This document shows, in pieces, positions 1 through 5,817 of a stretch of DNA of 7,260 nucleotides. The position numbers were made by a program, and so were the translations under genes. Under the pieces are notes generated by a model, which worked only from the letters and a program-made list of their open reading frames with translations, did not search any database and was not told where the DNA came from. The stretch lies in the NCBI GenBank assembly GCA_900556255.1, contig USNZ01000061.1, positions 1 to 7,260 of the forward strand. The letters run 5' to 3'. This DNA is from an uncultured Oscillospiraceae bacterium. GTDB lineage: Bacteria > Bacillota > Clostridia > Oscillospirales > Ruminococcaceae. How positions within the stretch are numbered: the stretch's first letter is position 1; every line of letters starts with the position of its first letter.

Positions 1-586
1 CCGCCATATCGAGAACCTGCAGGGCTTCGGCTTGCCGGTTTGCGTGGCCATCAATGCCTTCCCCACCGACACGGCGGAGGAAATGGCGGTCATCAACGAA
101 ATCTGCGCCAAGGTCGGCGTCCCCTGCGCCCTGAGCGAGGTCTTTGCCAAGGGCGGCGAGGGCGGCAAGGCACTGGCGGAAACGGTACTTTCCGTTTTGG
201 ACGACACCGCCCGTGTGCAGTATACCTACCCGCTGGAGGCACCCCCGACCGAGAAGATCGATGCGGTCGCCAAGAAAATCTACCGCGCCGCGGGTGTGAG
301 CTACACCGCCGCCGCCAAAAAGACGCTGGATGAGCTGACAGCGCTGGGCTACGGCAATTTGCCGATCTGCATTGCCAAGACGCAGTATTCCTTCAGCGAT
401 GACGCTAAGCTGATCTGCGCGCCAGAGGGCTTTACCATGAACGTGCGCGAGGTCCGCCTGAGCGCCGGTGCCGGATTTGTGGTGGTTATCTGCGGCAACA
501 TTATGACGATGCCGGGTCTGCCCAAGCACCCCGCCGCCATGGATATTGACGTGGACGGCGAGGGTAAGATCACAGGTTTGTTCTGA
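1..586 (+). CDS. fhs: Formate-tetrahydrofolate ligase, C-terminal part (5' end outside window)
   Basis: ATP-dependent formate-tetrahydrofolate ligase (10-formyl-THF synthetase) joins formate to tetrahydrofolate in the cytoplasm. It feeds the one-carbon pool and, in acetogens, the methyl branch of the Wood-Ljungdahl pathway. The reading frame is open from base 2 with no start in the window, so about 194 C-terminal residues of a protein usually near 555 residues are present. Family hallmarks are visible: HIENLQGFGLPVCVAINAF followed by PTDT at the left edge, GGEGG about 50 residues on, YGNLPICIAKTQYSFSDD in the middle, and GFTMNVREVRLSAGAGF with MTMPGLPKHPAA close to the end. The C-terminus ITGLF and TGA stop are intact. 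A TTG at 32 is internal and not a start. A bidirectional terminator follows 10 bases after the stop. Identification is firm; the lineage role (acetogenesis or purine/formyl-Met supply) cannot be told from this fragment. Confidence 0.96.
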   Translation, partial: RHIENLQGFGLPVCVAINAFPTDTAEEMAVINEICAKVGVPCALSEVFAKGGEGGKALAETVLSVLDDTARVQYTYPLEAPPTEKIDAVAKKIYRAAGVSYTAAAKKTLDELTALGYGNLPICIAKTQYSFSDDAKLICAPEGFTMNVREVRLSAGAGFVVVICGNIMTMPGLPKHPAAMDIDVDGEGKITGLF

Positions 587-595
587 TTTTATTAC

Positions 596-638
596 AAAAA
601 ACGGAGTGACTCCCGTAGGGGGAGTCACTCCGTTTTTT
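596..638. terminator. Bidirectional intrinsic terminator between fhs and the ykgJ-type gene
   Basis: A perfect 13-bp GC-rich stem (602-614 with 620-632, arms CGGAGTGACTCCC and its complement) encloses a 5-base loop. It is flanked by A6 (596-601) and T6 (633-638), so it works as a terminator in both directions. It ends fhs on the plus strand and the three-gene operon on the minus strand. The TAA of the minus-strand gene (637-639) lies partly inside the T tract. Confidence 0.93.
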
Positions 639-1317
639 ATGCCAGCAGCCTGTCCAAAACGGGCTGCAGTGCGGCAATGTTTTGTTGGAACTGGGGGTAA
701 AATTCATCGCCCAGCGCGTAATCGTAGTATAGTGCGCGCTCAATGCGTTTGACGGCCGCCGCAAAATGCGGGTGCTCGGCCCCGCCGACGGCCAGCAGCT
801 GTTCCGAAATTTGTGTGCAGACGATAGCCCAGCGGGCATCTGCCCCGACACGTTCCTGTACGCCGGAATTTTGCAGGTAATCCTGCAGGGTCTGCCCTGC
901 CCCGACGTCTGCCCCGCACAGGGGCAGCTGGGCAAAATACTCGGTTTTGGCGGTCCGTGTGTCGATGCGCTGACCCAGCGGGTAGAGCGCACAAGCCAGC
1001 GGACGCGCGGCGTGGATGGCACAGGCAGAGCCTTCAAAAAATCGGCAGTTGCCTGTTTTGGGGTCGGGCGTCAGACGCAGCGTGGGCAGGCAGCTTTGCG
1101 GTGCAACGTAGCTTTTGCAGAAGGCACCCGCCACAATGCGTGGGGAAAGGCTAAGCCGCCGGGCAATGCGGTATAAATCATAGCCGGATAGAACCAAGTC
1201 GCGCCGTTCGCGGCAGCAATTTCCGCAGCCCGCACATACAAAGGCAAAGTCCTCCCCCGCTGCGATGGTTCGGCAGTCGCCCCAGGATTCGTTCATACGG
1301 CCCGGTTCGGGTGTCAT
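637..1317 (-). CDS. YkgJ-family cysteine cluster (CxxCxxCC) protein
   Basis: A 226-residue cytoplasmic protein of the YkgJ / UPF0153 family, thought to bind zinc or an Fe-S cluster through conserved cysteines; its biochemical role is not established. The signature CAGCGNCC gives Cys28, 31, 34 and 35. A second set follows the usual C-x7-C-x-[IV]-[HY]-x-x-RP-x-x-C pattern at Cys91, Cys99 and Cys109, ending RPLACALYPLG. Extra cysteines occur at 15, 67 and 76. I chose the ATG at 1317 because GGAG lies 8 bases upstream. An in-frame ATG at 1374 would extend 57 bases and overlap the upstream gene, and has no better site. It is the last gene of the operon, 14 bases after the esterase stop, and its ribosome site overlaps the end of that gene, suggesting coupled translation. 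The C-terminal 100 residues show no motif I recognise. Family call firm, function open. Confidence 0.88.
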   Translation of the reverse strand: MTPEPGRMNESWGDCRTIAAGEDFAFVCAGCGNCCRERRDLVLSGYDLYRIARRLSLSPRIVAGAFCKSYVAPQSCLPTLRLTPDPKTGNCRFFEGSACAIHAARPLACALYPLGQRIDTRTAKTEYFAQLPLCGADVGAGQTLQDYLQNSGVQERVGADARWAIVCTQISEQLLAVGGAEHPHFAAAVKRIERALYYDYALGDEFYPQFQQNIAALQPVLDRLLA

Positions 1318-1331
1318 AGCGGGCGCTCCTT

Positions 1332-2138
1332 TCAAAGGCGGAAGTCCAGCACGTTGGCAAGCCAGCGGGTGCAAAGCTGCACCCAGACACTGTTTTCGGC
1401 GCTGGGGGTGTTGACCTCGTTGGTACAGGTGCTCATACCGTGCTGGCCCTTGGCAAAGAGATGCAGCTCATACGGGATATCGCACTCCTCCAGCGCGTTT
1501 GCCAAGAGCAGCGAGTTCTGCACAGGCACGGATTCGTCGGTGACGGTGTGCCAGATAAAAAACGGCGGCAGGCCGGGTTGAACTTGATTTTCAAGACTCA
1601 TTTCGGCGCGCAGTGCGGCGTCGCTTCCGCACAGGTTCTCGGTGGAGCCTTGGTGACCCAATGGGGAGGTGGTCACAACAGGGTAGCCCAAAACCACGGC
1701 GTTGGGGCGGGCTTCGTCGCCTGTGATGCCCAGTGCCTTTTGCACGGCGGGTGTGTGCGCCAAAACAGCGGACGAGGCAGCCAGATGCCCACCGGCGGAA
1801 AACCCGCAGACGGCAATTTTTTCGGGGTCCAGGTGTAGGGTGTCGGCGTTGCGGCGCAAGTACAAAACAGCAGCGGCAGCGTCCAGCAGCGGCTGATAGC
1901 GCAGAGGCACCGGGTTTTCGTCGGCGCAGTGGTAGTACAAAATAAAGGTCTGGTAGCCCGCCTGCAAGAACTGCATGGCGACGGGGTCGGCCTCACGCTT
2001 ACTGCAATAGCCGTAGCCGCCGCCGGGGAAAATCAGCATGGCGGGGCGGGTTGTGAAGGCGGGCATTTCGGCGGAAGGCTCGCGCAGGTAGCCGATCAGG
2101 TTTGCCCCTGTGGACAAGGTTTCATGCAAAATTTTCAT
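1332..2138 (-). CDS. Alpha/beta-hydrolase, acetyl-esterase/lipase-like
   Basis: A 268-residue soluble alpha/beta-hydrolase of the BD-FAE / hormone-sensitive-lipase-like group (the Aes or Axe-type small esterases). Visible elements in order: FPGGGYGYCS (residues 37-46), the oxyanion-hole loop that replaces the more common HGGG; GFSAGGH (112-118) with nucleophile Ser114; HTVTDESVPV (197-206) with probable acid Asp201; and GQHGM (231-235) with probable His233. The complete triad argues for an active enzyme. There is no signal peptide, so it should act in the cytoplasm, perhaps deacetylating imported acetylated sugars or small esters. That substrate is an inference from relatives. The ATG at 2138 has GAGG 8 bases upstream. 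It is the middle gene of the operon: 3 bases after the stop of the C_GCAxxG_C_C gene and 14 bases before the YkgJ-type gene. Why a hydrolase sits between two cysteine-cluster proteins is unclear. Confidence 0.9.
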   Translation of the reverse strand: MKILHETLSTGANLIGYLREPSAEMPAFTTRPAMLIFPGGGYGYCSKREADPVAMQFLQAGYQTFILYYHCADENPVPLRYQPLLDAAAAVLYLRRNADTLHLDPEKIAVCGFSAGGHLAASSAVLAHTPAVQKALGITGDEARPNAVVLGYPVVTTSPLGHQGSTENLCGSDAALRAEMSLENQVQPGLPPFFIWHTVTDESVPVQNSLLLANALEECDIPYELHLFAKGQHGMSTCTNEVNTPSAENSVWVQLCTRWLANVLDFRL

Positions 2139-2141
2139 AGG

Positions 2142-2612
2142 TTATACCTCACTGATTGAAGGCAGAGGATGTGTTTCGATGTACTCTGCCATGATGTCTG
2201 CGGCCATGCGCACCAGCTCCGGGCAGGGGCGCTTTTTATAGTATTCTGCAGTTCGGGGGCTGGCAACAGGGCTGCCCTCGGCCTTTTGCAGACCCAGCAG
2301 CTCACGGCATACGATGGTATTTTTGCCGTTGCGGCGGCGGTATTCGGCAGCAAGGGCCTGCACCTCGGTATAGGTGGCAGTTTTTTGGGCAGGGTCATCG
2401 CTGCCGTACAGGGTGCTTAGCACAAACGTGATGCCGGAAAACGCCCCGCAGACCTCCCGCAGGCGTCCGAACCCGCCGCCAAAGCCGGAGGACATCCGCG
2501 CGGCTTGGGATTCAGTCATGTGCATAACGGGGGCAAAGGCTATCGCCACACACTGTGCGCAGTTGTAGCCCTTAAAAAAGGTTTCGTAGGCTTTATCGCC
2601 GTAAATGGACAT
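2142..2612 (-). CDS. C_GCAxxG_C_C family putative redox protein
   Basis: A 156-residue soluble protein matching the C_GCAxxG_C_C family (PF09719-type), named for spaced cysteines and proposed to be redox-active; the true function is unknown. Visible features: FFKGYNCAQCVAIAF with Cys18 and Cys21; SSGFGGGFGRLREVCGAFSG, giving the GGG turn at 45-47 and the family CGAxxG block with Cys55; then CRELLGL at Cys102 and KKRPCPELV at Cys130. This is the full expected cysteine set, with Cys21 as an addition next to the invariant Cys18. Length is typical. The ATG at 2612 has AAGGGA about 6 bases upstream. It is the first gene of the minus-strand operon, followed after 3 bases by the esterase, and is probably transcribed from the extended -10 promoter at 2691-2699. 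Relatives are common in anaerobic Firmicutes. Family call firm; role in electron transfer or metal binding is inference. Confidence 0.9.
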   Translation of the reverse strand: MSIYGDKAYETFFKGYNCAQCVAIAFAPVMHMTESQAARMSSGFGGGFGRLREVCGAFSGITFVLSTLYGSDDPAQKTATYTEVQALAAEYRRRNGKNTIVCRELLGLQKAEGSPVASPRTAEYYKKRPCPELVRMAADIMAEYIETHPLPSISEV

Positions 2613-2690
2613 AAAATTCCCTTCATTTCCTGGCGCGATGCCGCGTTACGGTACACGATCAGGCGGCACGCCTTGCCTTGTAGTATTGTC

Positions 2691-2719
2691 ATCATACCAC
2701 AAAGCGGCAGCAAGGAAAA
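2691..2719 (-). promoter_or_regulatory. Predicted sigma-A promoter of the three-gene minus operon
   Basis: On the minus strand TATGAT (2691-2696) is preceded by TGG, giving an extended -10 element TGGTATGAT. At 17-base spacing the -35 position reads TTTTCC (2714-2719), a poor match, as is usual with extended -10 promoters. Transcription should begin near 2684, leaving a leader of about 70 bases before the ATG at 2612. I see no clear hairpin or riboswitch in that leader. Confidence 0.6.
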
Positions 2720-2755
2720 GGCTTTTTTAATTTTTTGTTAAAATGTGCCGAAACA

Positions 2756-2782
2756 GTTGCACTTTGCTGTAAAGAGTGCTAA
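2756..2782 (+). promoter_or_regulatory. CIRCE-like operator, distal copy (predicted HrcA site)
   Basis: GTTGCACTT (2756-2764), 9 bases, then GAGTGCTAA (2774-2782). The right half is a perfect CIRCE half-site and the left matches TTAGCACTC at 6 of 9 positions, so 15 of 18 in all with the correct 9-base spacer. It overlaps a weak possible promoter (TTGCAC at 2757-2762, 17 bases, TAAACT at 2780-2785). The degenerate left arm makes this copy less certain than the proximal one. Confidence 0.6.
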
Positions 2783-2789
2783 ACTATCG

Positions 2790-2816
2790 TTAGCAGTTAA
2801 AATAACAGAGTGCTAA
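2790..2816 (+). promoter_or_regulatory. CIRCE operator, proximal copy (predicted HrcA site)
   Basis: TTAGCAGTT (2790-2798), 9 bases, GAGTGCTAA (2808-2816). This matches the CIRCE consensus TTAGCACTC-N9-GAGTGCTAA at 16 of 18 positions with the exact spacer. CIRCE is the operator of the heat-shock repressor HrcA. The right arm abuts the htpG -10 hexamer, so bound HrcA would cover the spacer and -35 region and block transcription. The plus-strand 10-mer AGAGTGCTAA recurs 34 bases upstream in the distal copy. Confidence 0.88.
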
Positions 2817-2822
2817 TATAAT
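2817..2822 (+). promoter_or_regulatory. Predicted -10 element of htpG
   Basis: A perfect TATAAT lies directly after the proximal CIRCE right arm. At 17-base spacing the -35 position reads CAGTTA (2794-2799), a weak match inside the operator. Transcription would start near 2828-2830, giving a short leader of roughly 16 bases with the GAGG ribosome site at 2832-2835. The weak -35 leaves room for an alternative start from the distal promoter-like pair at 2757-2785. Confidence 0.6.
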
Positions 2823-2844
2823 GATAAAAGCGAGGTCATATTCT

Positions 2845-4746
2845 ATGGCAATGCGTCAATTCAAAGCCGAAAGCAAAAAACTGATGGACTTGATGATCAA
2901 CTCCATTTATACCAACCGCGAGATTTTCCTGCGCGAGCTGATTTCCAATGCGTCCGATGCCTGCGATAAGCGGTATTTCAAGAGCCTGACCGATACCGAG
3001 ATGGGCATCACCAAGGCGGATCTGAAGATCCACCTGTCCGTCGACAAGGACGCCCGTACCCTGACCATCACCGATAACGGCATCGGCATGACCAAGGAGG
3101 AACTGGAAAAGAACCTCGGCACCATCGCTAAGTCCGGCTCTTTGGATTTCAAGACCGAACACCAAAGCGACAACATCGACATCATCGGTCAGTTCGGCGT
3201 GGGCTTCTACTCTGCCTTTATGGTTGCCAAAAAGGTGACCGTTATTTCCCGCGCACAGGGCGCTGACGAGGCTTGGCAGTGGGAATCCAAGGGGATTGAG
3301 GGCTACACCCTGACCGAAGCCGACAAGGAGGACGTCGGCACGGAAATTACGCTGGTACTCAAGGACGACACCGACACCGAGAATTACAGCGAGTATCTGG
3401 ACGACTATACCCTGGCAAACCTTGTCAAGAAATACAGCGACTATATCCGCTTCCCCATCACGATGTACCGCGAGAAATCCCGCCAGAAGCCTAAGCCCGA
3501 GGACGCCGGGGACGATTACAAGCCCGAATACGAGACCTACACCGAGCTGGAGACCCTGAACAGCATGGTGCCTATCTGGAAGCGTGCCAAGAGTGAGGTC
3601 AAGGACGAGGACTACAACGAGTTCTACAAGAGCAAGTTTATGGACTACTCTGACCCGCTGCGTGTCATCACCAGCCGCACCGAGGGCACCGCAACCTACA
3701 CGGCTCTGCTGTTTGTACCCGGCCGCACCCCCTACGACTACTACACCAAGGAGTACGAAAAGGGTCTGGCGCTGTATGCCTCCGGCGTTATGATCATGGA
3801 AAAGTGTGCCGACCTGCTGCCCGACTACTTCAGCTTTATCAAGGGCGTTGTGGACAGCGAGGATCTGAGCCTGAATATCAGCCGTGAGACCCTGCAGAAG
3901 GACAGCCAGCTCAAGCTGATCCGCAACTCTCTGGAAAAGAAGATCAAGAACGAGTTGCACGCCATGCTGGTCAACGACCGTGAAAAGTACGAAACCTTCT
4001 GGAAGAGCTTCGGCCGCCAGATCAAGTTCGGCATCTACGGCGATTACGGTATGCACAAGGATCTGCTGGGCGATTTGCTGATGTTCTTCTCTGCCAAGGA
4101 GCAGAAGCTGGTCACGCTGGACGAGTACATCGAGAAGATGCCCGAGGATCAGAAGTGTATCTACTTTGCCGCCGGTGACGACACCGACCGCCTGGGCAAG
4201 CTGCCCAATGCCCAGCTGGTGCTGAGCAAGGGCTACGACCTCCTGCTTTGCACCGAGGATGTGGATGAATTCTGCCTGCAGATGATGCAGAACTACAAGG
4301 AGAAGGAGTTCAAAAACATCAACTCCGGCGATCTGGGTCTGGAAACCGAGGACGAGAAGAAAGCCGCCGAAGAAACCGCCACCGAGAACAAGGATCTGTT
4401 TGAGGAGATCAAGACGGCGCTGAAGGGCAAAATCAAGGATGTCAAGGTCAACCCGACCCTGCAGGAGCATCCCGTTACGCTGTCCAGCGAGGGCGGCATC
4501 TCGATGGAGATGGAAAAGGTGCTGCGCCGTATGCCCAACGGCGAGGGCGTGGAAAGCACCAAGGTGCTGGAGCTGAACCCCAACCACACCGTGTTTGCCG
4601 CGCTGAAGGCTGCCCACGAGGCGGGCGACACCGAAAAGGTAAGTCAATACGCCGAGCTGCTGTACGACCAGGCTTTGCTGATTGCCGGCTTGCCCATTGA
4701 GGACCCTGTGGCCTACGCCCAGTTGGTCTGCGGCTTGATGAAGTAA
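2845..4746 (+). CDS. htpG: Molecular chaperone HtpG (bacterial Hsp90), complete
   Basis: A 633-residue cytoplasmic ATP-dependent dimeric chaperone that remodels client proteins under stress. The N-terminal GHKL ATPase domain (about 1-215) shows FLRELISNASDA with catalytic Glu31 and Mg-ATP-binding Asn35, TDNGIGM with Asp77, and IGQFGVGFYSAF at about 114-125, the ATP-lid glycine motif. The middle domain (about 225-500) contains SLNISRETLQKD with Arg347, the residue that contacts the ATP gamma-phosphate. The C-terminal dimerisation domain ends NPNHTVFAALKAA ... LPIEDPVAYA. All key residues are present and the length is normal. I chose the ATG at 2845 because GAGG lies 9 bases upstream and the product begins MAMRQFKAESKK, as in relatives. 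An in-frame ATG at 2821 falls inside the -10 hexamer and cannot be used with that promoter. Codon use is strongly biased (AAG, GAG, GAC, CTG), in keeping with high expression. Tandem CIRCE sites upstream predict HrcA control. Confidence 0.98.
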   Translation: MAMRQFKAESKKLMDLMINSIYTNREIFLRELISNASDACDKRYFKSLTDTEMGITKADLKIHLSVDKDARTLTITDNGIGMTKEELEKNLGTIAKSGSLDFKTEHQSDNIDIIGQFGVGFYSAFMVAKKVTVISRAQGADEAWQWESKGIEGYTLTEADKEDVGTEITLVLKDDTDTENYSEYLDDYTLANLVKKYSDYIRFPITMYREKSRQKPKPEDAGDDYKPEYETYTELETLNSMVPIWKRAKSEVKDEDYNEFYKSKFMDYSDPLRVITSRTEGTATYTALLFVPGRTPYDYYTKEYEKGLALYASGVMIMEKCADLLPDYFSFIKGVVDSEDLSLNISRETLQKDSQLKLIRNSLEKKIKNELHAMLVNDREKYETFWKSFGRQIKFGIYGDYGMHKDLLGDLLMFFSAKEQKLVTLDEYIEKMPEDQKCIYFAAGDDTDRLGKLPNAQLVLSKGYDLLLCTEDVDEFCLQMMQNYKEKEFKNINSGDLGLETEDEKKAAEETATENKDLFEEIKTALKGKIKDVKVNPTLQEHPVTLSSEGGISMEMEKVLRRMPNGEGVESTKVLELNPNHTVFAALKAAHEAGDTEKVSQYAELLYDQALLIAGLPIEDPVAYAQLVCGLMK

Positions 4747-4764
4747 CAACACCGCAAAATTATC

Positions 4765-4794
4765 GCTGTGCCCTTGCGGGGGCACAGCTTTTTT
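4765..4794 (+). terminator. Intrinsic terminator of htpG
   Basis: A perfect 9-bp stem (GCTGTGCCC at 4765-4773 with GGGCACAGC at 4780-4788), a 6-base loop and T6 (4789-4794), starting 18 bases after the htpG stop. The -35 element of the next gene begins two bases after the T tract. Confidence 0.93.
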
Positions 4795-4795
4795 A

Positions 4796-4824
4796 TTGCC
4801 AAACGACGCACACTGCGCTATAAT
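4796..4824 (+). promoter_or_regulatory. Near-consensus sigma-A promoter of the small gene at 4859
   Basis: TTGCCA (4796-4801, 5 of 6 to consensus), a 17-base spacer, and a perfect TATAAT (4819-4824). This is the best promoter match in the window. Transcription should start near 4831, leaving a leader of about 28 bases. It sits immediately behind the htpG terminator, so the next gene is a separate transcription unit. Confidence 0.85.
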
Positions 4825-4858
4825 ATAGGCAATACAAACATTTGCAGGGGGATATACC

Positions 4859-5248
4859 ATGACAGCCAATGCCGCCGATTTTGCCGGGACTGCCTGCGGG
4901 CGCCGCTATGAAAAGGAAATGGAAACGCACTTCCGCGATTGCCTGCTGTTTTATCTGGACGGGCGCATCCGCTTTGAGCGTTACTGCTACGGCGAGGCAG
5001 CATGCCTTGTTTTCAGCACCTGGGCACACGGCTTTGACGCCGACGGCCGTATCATGTGGGATAAGGAACCGGAATTTGAAAGCCAGCGCTCTGCCCTGCC
5101 CCGCTGCCTGACGGATATCCAAGAGGATGGACATGCACTGCAATTTGACGGTGCTTTTAAGCGCTATGTGCAGACCGAGGAATTTGCCGAGGATAAGCCC
5201 AACGGCTACGGCAAATGGAAAGTCTTTTGGTTGAAACGCAAAAAATAA
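4859..5248 (+). CDS. Small protein of unknown function (129 aa)
   Basis: I do not recognise a family. The gene looks real: it has a near-consensus promoter, a strong ribosome site (AGGGGGA, about 6 bases before the ATG at 4859), a clean stop and its own terminator. The 129-residue product has no signal peptide or membrane segment and should be cytoplasmic. It is rich in aromatic and charged residues, including FRDCLLFYLDGRIRFERYCY (residues about 25-44) and STWAHGFDADGRIMWD (about 53-68). The pattern suggests a compact beta-rich fold, and it ends in a basic tail KWKVFWLKRKK. Four cysteines (residues 13, 28, 43, 49) and a later one near 82 do not form a known metal motif. It is monocistronic between htpG and the convergent S-component gene, so context gives little help. 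It may be a lineage-specific protein of Oscillospiraceae. Confidence 0.8.
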   Translation: MTANAADFAGTACGRRYEKEMETHFRDCLLFYLDGRIRFERYCYGEAACLVFSTWAHGFDADGRIMWDKEPEFESQRSALPRCLTDIQEDGHALQFDGAFKRYVQTEEFAEDKPNGYGKWKVFWLKRKK

Positions 5249-5290
5249 ACAATCGGGAGCTGCCTGTTAAGGCAGCTCCCGATTGTTTAT
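5245..5290. terminator. Bidirectional terminator shared by two convergent genes
   Basis: A perfect 20-bp inverted repeat (5245-5264 with 5271-5290) around a 6-base loop TGTTAA. The core is CGGGAGCTGCC and the outer part AT-rich (AATAAACAAT / ATTGTTTATT-like), serving as the weak U-rich tail in either direction. Both stop codons lie inside the arms: TAA of the plus gene at 5246-5248 and TAA of the minus gene at 5287-5289. Confidence 0.88.
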
Positions 5291-5817
5291 CCATACAGTT
5301 GTTTTTTTGCGAGCTGTAATGCCTTGCGCAGAGGGCGGTACAAAAACAGCATCAGTACAAAGTTGCCGACACCGTGCATGGCATCGTAGGAAAGTCCACT
5401 CAGCCACCAGCTCAGTGCAAAGGCGGGAGTTTTGGCGACCAGATATACTGCCGCACACAGCCCGCCGAAACACAGCCCGTACACGCCGCTGAACACTGCC
5501 CACAGCAGGGCATTATCCATACGGCGCAGCAGCCAAGCCAGCAACGCAAGCAGGTACCAGATGTACAGGTACATCGCCCACCAAAGGCCAAACCCGTACA
5601 AAACACCCTGCAGCAGGATAAACACCGTGATCGCGCCCGGTGTTTCCCGCGGAAGTTCCAGCGCGAACAGAACGATCAGCAGGGTGACGGGTTCCAAATT
5701 GGGCAGGCCACTCATGATTTGCTTGCTGACGACCAGCAGCGCCCCCATAAGCCCGCTGAGAACCAACCGCTGAATCTTGCGGTGGTTTGTCGGCTTACTT
5801 CGTGTAGGTGAAGGCAT
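5287..5817 (-). CDS. ECF-transporter S-component-like membrane protein
   Basis: A 176-residue integral membrane protein with about six predicted membrane segments (roughly 18-35, 43-55, 61-77, 82-97, 104-126, 147-160). It resembles S (substrate-binding) components of energy-coupling factor vitamin transporters. Supporting traits: the size, a basic N-terminus, a small-residue first helix (SGLMGALLVVSK) of the kind that docks on EcfT, the conserved GLPNLEPVTLLIVLF stretch, aromatic YGFGLWWAMYLYIWYLL, and YDAMHGVGNF before the last helix. No EcfA/EcfT genes are in the window; group II S components use a shared module encoded elsewhere. The ATG at 5817 overlaps the end of the lipoprotein gene by 23 bases and has no clear ribosome site, so translational coupling is likely. 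An ATG at 5853 would add a non-hydrophobic 12-residue extension and deepen the overlap. Substrate is unknown; pairing with a DUF4430 lipoprotein hints at a corrinoid or similar ligand. Confidence 0.78.
   Translation of the reverse strand: MPSPTRSKPTNHRKIQRLVLSGLMGALLVVSKQIMSGLPNLEPVTLLIVLFALELPRETPGAITVFILLQGVLYGFGLWWAMYLYIWYLLALLAWLLRRMDNALLWAVFSGVYGLCFGGLCAAVYLVAKTPAFALSWWLSGLSYDAMHGVGNFVLMLFLYRPLRKALQLAKKQLYG

Noticed and set aside
1315..1374. Longer N-terminus for the YkgJ-type protein from the ATG at 1374
   Set aside because: It overlaps the esterase gene and lacks a ribosome site, whereas 1317 has GGAG at good spacing.
2836..4869. A 677-codon open frame antisense to the whole of htpG
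   Set aside because: It mirrors htpG codon bias in a GC-rich gene, has low-complexity Leu/Val/Gln-rich content, no family resemblance, and the plus-strand HtpG is unmistakable.
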